Of a DNA stretch of 64,000 nucleotides, positions 38,552-51,915 are shown in pieces; the first letter of the stretch is position 1; each line of letters opens with the position of its first letter. The position numbers and the translations under genes are program-made. The notes beneath the pieces were generated by a model. The model searched no databases and had not been told where the DNA came from. It saw nothing but the letters and a program-made list of their open reading frames with translations. Source of the stretch: Lytechinus variegatus (lineage: Eukaryota; Echinodermata; Echinoidea; Temnopleuroida; Toxopneustidae); NCBI RefSeq assembly GCF_018143015.1, contig NC_054756.1, positions 31,121,940 through 31,185,939 of the forward strand, given 5' to 3'.

Positions 38552-41500
38552 GCGAATGTTTCGGCCTGGTACTAGAGCTGGCCGATTTCTTGGCCAACTG
38601 TCCAATCACTATGCCTCGTCAGCCGGCTGAGTTGGCCATCAGAGCTCTCTCATTGGCCTAATGGCGATCACTGAGAATGTGGGCGTCGCCAGAGTTGGCC
38701 AACAGACCAATCACGTTGTCTCGTTGTCCGACTGGACATGAATATTTATGATTACCTCACCGCTACGTCACCGTAAAATATGAATATTCATCTCTTCGGC
38801 GGAACCTTCGAATTCACTGCCAAATCGAGCACTGTTTCATCGATAAATCCACCCTTTTGAGGACTTTTGGATAATTTTTACATATGGACGTGGAAATTGC
38901 GATCATTCTTCGCATGTATGGTGAGTAGAAACGTATAAGTTGCTATATTTGTTGAAAAATGAGATGAAATGAGTGCTCTGCTGAAATGTACGGAAGCTCC
39001 ACGGAGCCAGCCCGCTACGCTCCCGGTCAAATCCTTTGGGTTTCCGTGGGTGTTCAAGGAGTAGATTCAGCTTGATTGCAAGCAATTTAAGAGTGATATC
39101 GCTTGTAATATGGCTTCTGGATTAAAAAGAAACATTCATAGTACATCTTGACTCATGGTGATATTTGAATTTATGTGTCAAAGGTCCCCTTGCTCATGAC
39201 AAGTTTCACTATTTGCTTAAAACGAGATGAAAAGTTGTTCCGCAGAAATGTGCGGAAGCTCCATGGAGCTGCTAGCCCGCTACACCCCCGGTCAAATTAT
39301 CTGGGTTTCTGGGGGTGTTCACAATATAGTAACCCCCTCTTTACATGTAAATATGTCTGTACTTTACTGTAGTTCAGCCTAATTACGATACATGAATTTG
39401 TACGATGGCTTTAATTACAAATAGCCTAGCTACCTAGATCTTTGTTTTTAAAACCGAGCCATTCAGGATGCTCCGTAGAGTTGCAGACTAATCAGTAATG
39501 CGTACGATGGTAAACAGGAAATTCAAACTAGGCATGTAGATAATTTTTTTGTTCTAATTTAAACTAACGTTGGGCGTGTACACATTTTTTTTTCCATGTA
39601 GATACCATGGTGCTGTACAGTATACACACACCCAGACTGTGGGATCTGGTACGTCAAACTTGACCAGGCATCGTAAAATCCACAATGACAGGATGCACCA
39701 TCCACAGCGTCAACGTCAGCAGATACCGTTGCTGCAGGGGAATGAACTGTGGTGAGACTAGACTCTGGTGAACTGCATCTCTGCGGAGCGGTATAGGATA
39801 TCGCCATGCATTCAAGGTTAGTGTGTCACTGTATTACACTCTTGATATGGTTAAAATTTAAACAAAAAGATACAGTAGTGATATACGTTATACAATAACG
39901 CATTATTGATGTACATTGTAAACTGTATACACACAGTATACTGTAAACACCGTACACAGAATACTCTGTGTATATCACTGTATACATTGAAATACCTTAA
40001 AACTGTACTGTACATTATTAATTATACACTGTATGTCACTATACACTGTAATGCATCGCTGCATTGATACAGTTGGAAGTTAAAACAAAACAAGATACAT
40101 ACATACAGATGTCTTATATGCCTTTTGAGAAGCTAATGACTTTTCCCTGTTTATTTTTTTCTATCAGTGCATAGAGAAGGAGAGAGAGAAGGTTTGAGAT
40201 TATGGTGATGAAAGATGGCACTGAATGAAAGGATAATCATATTTATTTTATTTTCTATTCCCTCTCCCTATTTTATTTTTGTCCAGTGCTGGAAAATAAC
40301 CAGAGAGCTGAAGAGGACAGTGCCAATGACGACGATGAGAGCATCATAGGTGATATGTCTGTCGCTGTGGACCTCATCGACAGTACGAATACCGAGGACT
40401 CTTGGAAGTGGAACGTCGATACCATGTTTCGAGTAGGCCCGAGACCTAAGCAATTTCATTCGGACCGATGGAACAGTACGATGTGATGTTGTGCAACTAT
40501 TGCGTTTAATGATTGAAATACGTTTTTCATCGTGCTACTCAGCATGGACCAGACGCGAGCCCTATTTACGCTATGTACCTGTAATGGTGCTTTTCACTCT
40601 GCTTCAGGAATCACACAGATATGCACATGTGGACGATGAATTGTTGATTGGAAAAAGACTGAACATTTTTCTCAATTGCCATGCTTATTTTGCAAATTTG
40701 TCATCAATTACACAATTTCTTACGGAAAGAAAGAACGCACTAATCCATGGCTCTACACAGTTGGGGGGGGGGGGTATGCTTTAGTGGTTGCCCCACCCCC
40801 CTCCTTTTGTGTATGGCCATGAATTTATTTGAATTAGTTTTGTACAGGTACATACATGAATACAGAAATCGATTATCAAAGAGTGACCGAAGCAAAGATA
40901 TTTAATTAATTAAAAGATGAGAACACTGATGTAAATATTGCTTATGATTATTGATTTGATTTCCTCTCTTTAAAATTGATTGCATTATTGAATTTGTTTG
41001 TTGTGTGTCTGATGTGTGTATATTGCATGTGTGTCTTTTGGAGTGTATGTGTGTCTGTGTGTGTGTGTCTGATGTGTGTGTAATATGCGTGTTTGTGTGT
41101 GTGTCTGCTACGTGTCTGTGTGTGTGTGTGTCTGTTGTGTATTTTTGTGTGTGTTTGTATGTATGTATGTATGTTGATTCTATGTGCCTGTGTTTGTGTG
41201 TATGCATGTGTGTATGTCCACTGTGTGTGTATGTTTGTTGTGTGTCTGATGTGTGTATATTGCATGTGTGTCTTTTGGAGTGTATGTATGTCTGTGTGTG
41301 TGTGTCTGATGTGTGTGTAATATGCGTGTTTGTGTGTGTGTCTTATTGTGAATGTCTGCTACGTGTCTGTGTGTGTGTCTGTTGTGTATTTTTGTGTGTG
41401 TTTGTATGTATGTATGTATGTTGATTCTATGTGCCTGTGTTTGTGTGTATGCATGTGTGTATGTCCACTGTGTGTGTATGTTTGTTGTGTGTCTGATGTG

Positions 41501-42016
41501 TGTATATTGCATGTGTGTCTTTTGGAGTGTATGTATGTCTGTGTATGTGTGTGTGTGTCTGATGTGTGTGTAATATGCGTGTTTGTGTCTTATTGTGAAT
41601 GTCTGCTACGTGTCTGTGTGTGTGTGTGTCTGTTGTGTATTTTTGTGTGTATGCATGTGTGTATGTCCATTTTGTGTGTATGTTTGTTGTGTGTCTTTTG
41701 TGTGTATATTGCGTGCATGTGTGTCTTTTGAGTGTGTTTATGTCTGTTTGTGTGTGTGTTTTGGAATTAAAACACACCCACAGTACCCACACACACAAAC
41801 ACACTCTCCACACACCATCAGACACGGACAAACACACTCAACAGACAAACACACCCTTAAAGACCCAGGTACAACATCGCGACGTAGCAGACGAAAGGGC
41901 TGCCTCTCTCTTTTCCGACGCAGATGGCGCCAGGCCGCCGATCACCGGCTGCGCTGGTGATCAGCGGCTCTGCTCAGCAGGTGAATAGTACCGCCGGGGG
42001 CCCAAGCCCGGGGGGA
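38552..42016 (+). repeat. E unit 4 (3.47 kb, full length)
   Basis: Nearly identical to E1 along its length, including the long form of the TG tract. Differences include TAATTTTTACATATGG for TGTTGTTTACATATGG near 38,870, a 12-G run, and small changes in the GC-rich end (GGCTGCGCTGG). The similarity to E1 is higher than to E2, so E1 and E4 are equivalent positions in two copies of a larger block. Confidence 0.93.
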
Positions 42017-44754
42017 GCGAATGTTTCGGCCTGGTACTAGAGCTGGCCGATTTCTTGGCCAACTGTCCAATCACTATGCCTCGTCAGCCGGCTGAGTTGG
42101 CCATCAGAGCTCTCTCATTGGCCTAATGGCGATCACTGAGAATGTGGGCGTCGCCAGAGTTGGCCAACAGACCAATCACGTTGTCTCGTTGTCCGACTGG
42201 ACATGAATATTTATGATTACCTCACCGCTACGTCACCGTAAAATATGAATATTCATCTCTTCGGCGGAACCTTCGAATTCACTGCCAAATCGAGCACTGT
42301 TTCATCGATAAATCCACCCTTTTGAGGACTTTTGGATGTTGTTTACATATGGACGTGGAAATTGTGATCATTCTTCGCATGTATGGTGAGTAGAAACGTA
42401 TAAGTTGCTATATTTGTTGAAAAATGAGATGAAATGAGTGCTCTGCTGAAATGTACGGAAGCTCCACGGAGCCAGCCCGCTACGCTCCCGGTCAAATCCT
42501 TTGGGTTTCCGTGGGTGTTCAAGGAGTAGATTCAGCTTGATTGCAAGCAATTTAAGAGTGATATCGCTTGTAATATGGCTTCTGGATTAAAAAGAAACAT
42601 TCATAGTACATCTTGACTCATGGTGATATTTGAATTTATGTGTCAAAGGTCCCCTTGCTCATGACAAGTTTCACTATTTGCTTAAAACGAGATGAAAAGT
42701 TGTTCCGCAGAAATGTGCGGAAGCTCCATGGAGCTGCTAGCCCGCTACACCCCCGGTCAAATTATCTGGGTTTCTGGGGGTGTTCACAATATAGTAACCC
42801 CCTCTTTACATGTAAATATGTCTGTACTTAACTGTAGTTCAGCCTAATTACGATACATGAATTTGTACGATGGCTTTAATTACAAATAGCCTAGCTACCT
42901 AGATCTTTGTTTTTAAAACCGAGCCATTCAGGATGCTCCGTAGAGTTGCAGACTAATCAGTAATGCGTACGATGGTAAACAGGAAATTCAAACTAGGCAT
43001 GTAGATAATTTTTTTGTTCTAATTTAAACTAACGTTGGGCGTGTACACATTTTTTTTTCCATGTAGATACCATGGTGCTGTACAGTATACACACACCCAG
43101 ACTGTGGGATCTGGTACGTCAAACTTGACCAGGCATCGTAAAATCCACAATGACAGGATGCACCATCCACAGCGTCAACGTCAGCAGATACCGTTGCTGC
43201 AGGGGAATGAACTGTGGTGAGACTAGACTCTGGTGAACTGCATCTCTGCGGAGCGGTATAGGATATCGCCATGCATTCAAGGTTAGTGTGTCACTGTATT
43301 ACACTCTTGATATGGTTAAAATTTAAACAAAAAGATACAGTAGTGATATACGTTATACAATAACGCATTATTGATGTACATTGTAAACTGTATACACACA
43401 GTATACTGTAAACACCGTACACAGAATACTCTGTGTATATCACTGTATACATTGAAATACCTTAAAACTGTACTGTACATTATTAATTATACACTGTATG
43501 TCACTATACACTGTAATGCATCGCTGCATTGATACAGTTGGAAGTTAAAACAAAACAAGATACATACATACAGATGTCTTATATGCCTTTTGAGAAGCTA
43601 ATGACTTTTCCCTGTTTATTTTTTTCTATCAGTGCATAGAGAAGGAGAGAGAGAAGGTTTGAGATTATGGTGATGAAAGATGGCACTGAATGAAAGGATA
43701 ATCATATTTATTTTATTTTCTATTCCCTCTCCCTATTTTATTTTTGTCCAGTGCTGGAAAATAACCAGAGAGCTGAAGAGGACAGTGCCAATGACGACGA
43801 TGAGAGCATCATAGGTGATATGTCTGTCGCTGTGGACCTCATCGACAGTACGAATACCGAGGACTCTTGGAAGTGGAACGTCGATACCATGTTTCGAGTA
43901 GGCCCGAGACCTAAGCAATTTCATTCGGACCGATGGAACAGTACGATGTGATGTTGTGCAACTATTGCGTTTAATGATTGAAATACGTTTTTCATCGTGC
44001 TACTCAGCATGGACCAGACGCGAGCCCTATTTACGCTATGTACCTGTAATGGTGCTTTTCACTCTGCTTCAGGAATCACACAGATATGCACATGTGGACG
44101 ATGAATTGTTGATTGGAAAAAGACTGAACATTTTTCTCAATTGCCATGCTTATTTTGCAAATTTGTCATCAGTTACACAATTTCTTACGGAAAGAAAGAA
44201 CGCACTAATCCATGGCTCTACACAGTTGGGGGGGGGGTATGCTTTAGTGGTTGCCCCACCCCCCTCCTTTTGTGTATGGCCATGAATTTATTTGAATTAG
44301 TTTTGTACAGGTACATACATGAATACAGAAATCGATTATCAAAGAGTGACCGAAGCAAAGATATTTAATTAATTAAAAGATGAGAACACTGATGTAAATA
44401 TTGCTTATGATTATTGATTTGATTTCCTCTCTTTAAAATTGATTGCATTATTGAATTTGTTTGTTGTGTGTCTGATGTGTGTATATTGCATGTGTGTCTT
44501 TTGGAGTGTATGTATGTCTGTGTATGTGTGTCTGATGTGTGTGTAATATGCGTGTTTGTGTGTGTGTCTGCTACGTGTCTGTGTGTGTCTGTTGTGTATT
44601 TTTGTGTATGTATGTATGTATGTTGATTCTATGTGCCTGTGTTTGTGTGTATGCATGTGTGTATGTCCACTGTGTGTGTATGTTTGTTGTGTGTCTGATG
44701 TGTGTATATTGCGTGTGTGTCTTTTGGAGTGTATGTATGTCTGTGTATGTGTGT
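42017..44754 (+). repeat. E unit 5 (2.74 kb, truncated in the TG tract)
   Basis: Starts at GCGAATGTTTCGGCC after a GC-rich junction (CCGGGGGCCCAAGCCCGGGG). Within one base it has the same length as E3, and it breaks into satellite array C at the same point (GTGTATGTGTGT then ATTCATAATAGTGG). It is equivalent to E3. Confidence 0.93.
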
Positions 44755-47700
44755 ATTCATAATAGTGGAAGGGGTTCGCCAGTCATAATGGTAGATGAGG
44801 GTCGCTATTCATAATAGTAGAAGGGGTTCGCCAGTCATAATGGTAGATGAGGGTCGCTATTCATAATAGTAGAAAGTGTACGCCAGTCAGAATGGTAGAT
44901 GAGGGTCGCTATTCATAATAGTAGAAAGGGTTCGCCAGTCATAATAATGGGTGAGGGTCGCCAGCCATAATACTAGAAGGGGTTCGCCAGTCATAATGGT
45001 AGATGAGGGTCGCTATTCATAATAGTATAAAGGGTTCGCCAGTCATAATAATAGATGAGGGTCGCCAGTCATAATAGGAGAACGGGTTCGTCAGTCATAA
45101 TAATGGATGAGGGTCGCCAGTCATAATAGGAGAAGAGGGTCGCCATTCATAATAGTAGAAGGGGTTCGCCAGTCATAATGGTAGATGAGGGTCGCTATTC
45201 ATAATAGTGGAAGGGGTTCGCCAGTCATAATGGTAGATGAGGGTCGCTATTCATAATAGTAGAAGGGGTTCGCCAGTCATAATGGTAGAAGAGGGTCGGT
45301 ATTCATAATAGTAGAAGGGGTTCGCCAGTCATAATGGTAGGATGAGGGTCGCTATTCATAATAGTGGAAGGGGTTCGCCAGTCATAATGGTAGATGAGGG
45401 TCGCTATTCATAATAGTAGAAGGGGTTCGCCAGTCATAATGGTAGATGAGGGTCGCTATCATAATAGTAGAAAGTGTACGCCAGTCATAATGGTAGAAGA
45501 GGGTCGGTATTCATAATAGTAGAAGGGGTTCGCCAGTCATAATGGTAGGATGAGGGTCGCTATTCATAATAGTAGAAGGGGTTTGCCAGTCATAATGGTA
45601 GATGAGGGTCGCTATTCATAATAGTAGAAGGGGTTCGCCAGTCATAATGGTAGAAGAGGGTCGGTATTCATAATAGTAGAAGGGGTTCGCCAGTCATAAT
45701 GGTAGGATGAGGGTCGCTATTCATAATAGTGGAAGGGGTTCGCCAGTCATAATGGTAGATGAGGGTCGCTATTCATAATAGTAGAAGGGGTTCGCCAGTC
45801 ATAATGGTAGATGAGGGTCGCTATTCATAATAGTAGAAAGTGTACGCCAGTCAGAATGGTAGATGAGGGTCGCTATTCATAATAGTAGAAAGGGTTCGCC
45901 AGTCATAATGGTAGATGAGGGTCGCTATTCATAATAGTAGAAGGGGTTCGCCAGTCATAATGGTAGATGAGGGTCGCTATTCATAATAGTAGAAAGTGTA
46001 CGCCAGTCATAATGGTAGAAGAGGGTCGGTATTCATAATAGTAGAAGGGGTTCGCCAGTCATAATGGTAGGATGAGGGTCGCTATTCATAATAGTGGAAG
46101 GGGTTCGCCAGTCATAATGGTAGATGAGGGTCGCTATTCATAATAGTAGAAGGGGTTCGCCAGTCATAATGGTAGAAGAGGGTCGGTATTCATAATAGTA
46201 GAAGGGTTCGCCAGTCATAATGGTAGGATGAGGGTCGCTATTCATAATAGTGGAAGGGGTTCGCCAGTCATAATGGTAGATGAGGGTCGCTATTCATAAT
46301 AGTAGAAAGGGTTCGCCAGTCATAATGATGGGTGAGGGTCGCCAGTTATAATAATGGATGAGGGTCGCTTGTCATAATAGGAGAAAGGGTTTGCCAGTCA
46401 TAACAATGGATGAGGGTCGCCAGTCATAATACTTAAAGGAGTTCGCCAGTCATAATACTAGAAGTGGTTCGCCAGTCATAACGGTAGATGAGGGTCGCTA
46501 TTCATAATAGTAGAAAGGGTTCGCCAGTCATAATTGTAGATGAGGGTCGCCAGTCATAATACTAAAAGGGGTTCACCGGTCATAAAAGTAGAAGGGGTTT
46601 GCCAGTCATAATGGTGGATGAGGGTCGCTATTCATAATAGTAGAAGGGGTTCGCCAGTCATAATGGTAGATGAGGGTCGCTATTCATAATAGTAGAAAGG
46701 GTTCGCCAGTCATAATGGTAGAAGAGGGTCGGTATTCATAATAGTAGAAGGGGTTCGCCAATCATAATGGTAGATGAGGGTCGCTATTCATAACAGTAGA
46801 AAGGGTTCGCCAGTCATAATACTACATGAGGGTCGGCAGTCATAATAGTAGAAAGGGTTCGCCAGTCATAATGGTAGATGAGGGTCGCTATTCATAATAG
46901 TAGAAAGGGTTCGCCAGTCATAATAATGGGTGAGGGTCGCCAGCCATAATACTAGAAGGGGTTCGCCAGTCATAATGGTAGATGAGGGTCGCTATTCATA
47001 ATAGTAGAAAGGGTTCGCCAGTCATAATTTTAGATGAGGGTCGCCATTCATAATAGTAGAAGGGGTTCGCCATTCATAATGGTAGATGACTGTCTTTATT
47101 CATAATAGTAGAAAGGGTTCGCCAGTCATAATGATAGATGAGGGTCGGCAGTCATAATAGTAGAAGGGGTTCGCCAGTCATAATGGTAGAAGAGGTCGGT
47201 ATTCATAATAGTAGAAGGGGTTCGCCAATCATAATGGTAGATGAGGGTCGCTATTCATAACAGTAGAAAGGGTTCGCCAGTCATAATACTACATGAGGGT
47301 CGGCAGTCATAATAGTAGAAAAGGTTCGCCAGTCATAATGGTAGATGAGGGTCGCTATTCATAATAGTAGAAAGTGTACGCCAGTCAGAATGGTAGATGA
47401 GGGTCGCTATTCATAATAGTAGAAAGGGTTCGCCAGTCATAATAATGGGTGAGGGTCGCCAGCCATAATACTAGAAGGGGTTCGCCAGTCATAATGGTAG
47501 ATGAGGGTCGCTATTCATAATAGTAGAAAGGGTTCGCCAGTCATAATAATGGGTGAGGGTCGCCAGCCATAATACTAGAAGGGGTTCGCCAGTCATAACG
47601 GTAGATGAGGGTCGCTATTCATAATAGTAGAAAGGGTTCGCCAGTCATAATTTTAGATGAGGGTCGCCAGTCATAATACTAAAAGGGGTTCGCCAGTCAT

Positions 47701-50700
47701 AAAAGTAGAAGGGGTTCGCCAGTCATAATGGTAGATGAGGGTCGCTATTCATAATATTAGAAGGGCTCGCTAGTCATAATGGTAGATGAGGCTCGCTATT
47801 CATAATAGTAGAAAGGGTTCGCCAGTCATAATAATAGATGAGGGTCGGCAGTCATAATAGTAGAAGGGGTTCGCCAGTCATAATGGTAGAAGAGGGTCGG
47901 TATTCATAATAGTAGAAGGGGTTCGCCATTCATAATGGTAGATAACTGTCTTTATTCATAATAGTAGAAAGGGTTCGCCAGTCATAATAATAGATGAGGG
48001 TCGGCAGTCATAATAGTAGAAGGGGTTCGCCAGTCATAATGGTAGAAGAGGGTCGGTATTCATAATAGTAGAAGGGGTTCGCCAGTCATAATGGTAGGAT
48101 GAGGGTCGCTATTCATAATAGTGGAAGGGGTTCGCCAGTCATGATGGTAGATGAGGGTCGCTATTCATAATAGTAGAAGGGGTTCGCCAGTCATAATGGT
48201 AGATGAGGGTCGCTATTCATAATAGTAGAAAGTGTACGCCAGTCAGAATGGTAGATGAGGGTCGCTATTCATAATAGTAGAAAGGGTTCGCCAGTCATAA
48301 TAATGGGTGAGGGTCGCCAGCCATAATACTAGAAGGGGTTCGCCAGTCATAATGGTAGATGAGGGTCGCTATTCATAATAGTAGAAAGTGTACGCCAGTC
48401 AGAATGGTAGATGAGGGTCGCTATTCATAATAGTAGAAAGGGTTCGCCAGTCATAATGATGGGTGAGGGTCGCCAGTTATAATAATGGATGAGGGTCGCT
48501 TGTCATAATAGGAGAAAGGGTTTGCCAGTCATAACAATGGATGAGGGTCGCCAGTCATAATACTTAAAGGAGTTCGCCAGTCATAATACTAGAAGTGGTT
48601 CGCCAGTCATAATGGTGGATGAGGGTCGCTATTCATAATAGTAGAAGGGGTTGGCCAGTCATAATGGTAGATGAGGGTCGCTATTCATAATAGTAGAAAG
48701 GGTTCGCCAGTCATAATGGTAGAAGAGGGTCGGTATTCATAATAGTAGAAGGGGTTCGCCAATCATAATGGTAGATGAGGGTCGCTATTCATAACAGTAG
48801 AAAAGGTTCGCCAGTCATAATACTACATGAGGGTCGGCAGTCATAATAGTAGAAAAGGTTCGCCAGTCATAATGGTAGATGAGGGTCGCTATTCATAATA
48901 GTAGAAAGGGTTCGCCAGTCATAATAATGGGTGAGGGTCGCCAGCCATAATACTAGAAGGGGTTCGCCAGTCATAACGGTAGATGAGGGTCGCTATTCAT
49001 AATAGTAGAAAGGGTTCGCCAGTCATAATAGTAGATGAGGGTCGCCAGTCATAATACTAAAGGGGTTCGCCAGTCATAAAATAGAAGGGGTTCGCCAGTC
49101 ATAATGGTAGATGAGGGTCGCTATTCATAATATTAGAAGGGGCTCGCTAGTCATAATGGTAGATGAGGCTCGCTATTCATAATAGTAGAAAGGGTTCGCC
49201 AGTCATAATAATAGATGAGGGTCGGCAGTCATAATAGTAGAAGGGGTTCGCCAGTCATAATGGTAGAAGAGGGTCGGTATTCATAATAGTAGAGGGGTTC
49301 GCCATTCATAATGGTAAAAAACTGTCTTTATTCATAATAGTAGAAAGGGTTCGCCAGTCATAATGGTAGAAGAGGGTCGGTATTCATAATAGTAGAAGGG
49401 GTTCGCCAGTCATAATGGTAGGATGAGGGTCGCTATTCATAATAGTGGAAGGGGTTCGCCAGTCATGATGGTAGATGAGGGTCGCTATTCATAATAGTAG
49501 AAGGGTTCGCCAGTCATAATGGTAGATGAGGGTCGCTATTCATAATAGTAGAAAGTGTACGCCAGTCAGAATGGTAGATGAGGGTCGCTATTCATAATAG
49601 TAGAAAGGGTTCGCCAGTCATAATAATGGATGAGGGTCGCCAGCCATAATACTAGAAGGGTTCGCCAGTCATAATGGTAGATGAGGGTCGCTATTCATAA
49701 TAGTAGAAGGGTTCGCCAGTCAGAATGGTAGATGAGGGTCGCTATTCATAATAGTAGAAAGGGTTCGCCAGTCATAATGATGGGTGAGGGTCGCCAGTTA
49801 TAATAATGGATGAGGGTCGCTTGTCATAATAGGAGAAAGGGTTTGCCAGTCATAACAATGGATGAGGGTCGCCAGTCATAATACTTAAAGGAGTTCGCCA
49901 GTCATAATACTAGAAGTGGTTCGCCAGTCATAATGGTGGATGAGGGTCGCTATTCAAAATAGTAGAAGGGTTGGCCAGTCAAAATGGTAGATGGGGGTCG
50001 CTATTCATAATAGTAGAAAGGGTTCGCCAGTCATAATGGTAGAAGAGGGTCGGTATTCATAATAGTAGAAGGGGTTCGCCAGTCATAATGGTAGATGAGG
50101 GTCGCTATTCATAACAGTAGAAAAGGTTCGCCAGTCATAATACTACATGAGGGTCGGCAGTCATAATAGTAGAAAAGGTTCGCCAGTCATAATGGTAGAT
50201 GAGGGTCGCTATTCATAATAGTAGAAAGGTTCGCCAGTCATAATAATGGGTGAGGGTCGCCAGCCATAATACTAGAAGGGGTTCGCCAGTCATAACGGTA
50301 GATGAGGGTCGCTATTCATAATAGTAGAAAGGGTTCGCCAGTCATAATTATAGATGAGGGTCGCCAGTCATAATACTAAAAGGGGTTCGCCAGTCATAAA
50401 AGTAGAAGGGGTTCGCCAGTCATAATGGTAGATGAGGGTCGCTATTCATAATATTAGAAGGGGCTCGCCAGTCATAATGGTAGATGAGGGCTCGCTATTC
50501 ATAATAGTAGAAAGGGTTCGCCAGTCATAATAATAGATGAGGGTCGGCAGTCATAATAGTAGAAGGGGTTCGCCAGTCATAATGTAGAAGAGGGTAGTAT
50601 TCATAATAATAGTAGAAGGGGATCGCCATTCATAATGGTAAATAACTGTCTATTATTCATAATAGTAGAAAGGGTTCGCCAGTCATAATAAATAGATGAG

Positions 50701-51915
50701 GGTCGGCAGTCATAATAGTAGAAGGGGTTCGCCAGTCATAATGGTAGAAGAGGGTCGGTATTCATAATAGTAGAAGGGGTTCGCCAGTCATAAAGGTAGG
50801 ATTAGGGTCGCTATTTCATAATAGTGGAAGGGGTTCGCCAGTCATAATGGTAGATGAGGGTCGCTATTCATAATAGTAGAAGGGGTTCGCCAGTCATAAT
50901 GGTAGATGAGGGTCGCTATTCATAATAGTAGAAAGTGTACGCCAGTCAGAATGGTAGATGAGGGTCGCTATTCATAATAGTAGAAAGGGTTCGCCAGTCA
51001 TAATAATGGGTGAGGGTCGCCAGCCATAATACTAGAAGGGGTTCGCCAGTCATAATGGTAGATGAGGGTCGCTATTCATAATAGTAGAAAGGGTTCGCCA
51101 GTCATAATAATAGATGAGGGTCGCCAGTCATAATAGGAGAACGGGTTCGTCAGTTATAATAATGGATGAGGGTCGCCAGTCATAATAGGAGAAAGGGTTT
51201 GCCAGTCATAATAATGGATGAGGGTAGCCAGTCATAATACTAAAAGGGGTTCGCCAGTCACAAAAGTAGAAGGGTTTGCCAGTCATAATGGTAGATAAGG
51301 GTCGCTCTTCATAATAGTAGAAGGGGTTCGCCATTCATAATGGTAGATGACTGTCTTTATTCATAATAGTAGAAAGGGTTCGCCAGTCATAATAATAGAT
51401 GAGGGTCGGCAGTCATAATAGTAGAAGGGTTCGCCAGTCATAATGGTAGAAGAGGGTCGGTATTCATAATAGTGAAAGGGTTCGCCAGTCATAATGGTAG
51501 ATGAGGGTCGCTATTCATAATAGGAGAAAGGGTTCGCCAGTCATAATAATGGATGAGGGTCGCCAGCCATAATACTAGAAGGGTTCGCCAGTCATAATGG
51601 TAGATGAGGGTCGCTATTCATAATAGTAGAAAGGGTTCGCCAGTCATAATATTTAGATGAGGGTCGCCAGTCATAATACTAAAAGGGGTTCGCCAGTCAT
51701 AAAAGTAGAAGGGGTTCGCCAGTCATAATGGTAGATGAGGGTCGCTATTCATAATAGTAGAAAGGGTCGCCAGTCAAATAATGGATGAGGGTCGCCAGTC
51801 ATAATAGGAGAACGGGTTCGTCAGTTATAATAATGGATGAGGGTAGCCAGTCATAATACTAAAAGGGGTCGCCAGTCACAAAAGTAGAAGGGGTTTGCCA
51901 GTCATAATGGTGAAG
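44755..51915. repeat. Satellite array C (26/52-bp repeat, longest)
   Basis: About 7.2 kb. Same variant order as array B, with an extra higher-order copy: the AATACTTAAAGGAG variant occurs near 46,428, 48,560 and 49,881, and the marker GGTTGGCCAGTC occurs twice (about 48,649 and 49,971) where array B has it once. The added segment is about 1.32 kb. From about 49 kb on the monomers carry more single-base indels than elsewhere. It ends at GGTGAAGC before 5S spacer. Confidence 0.95.
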
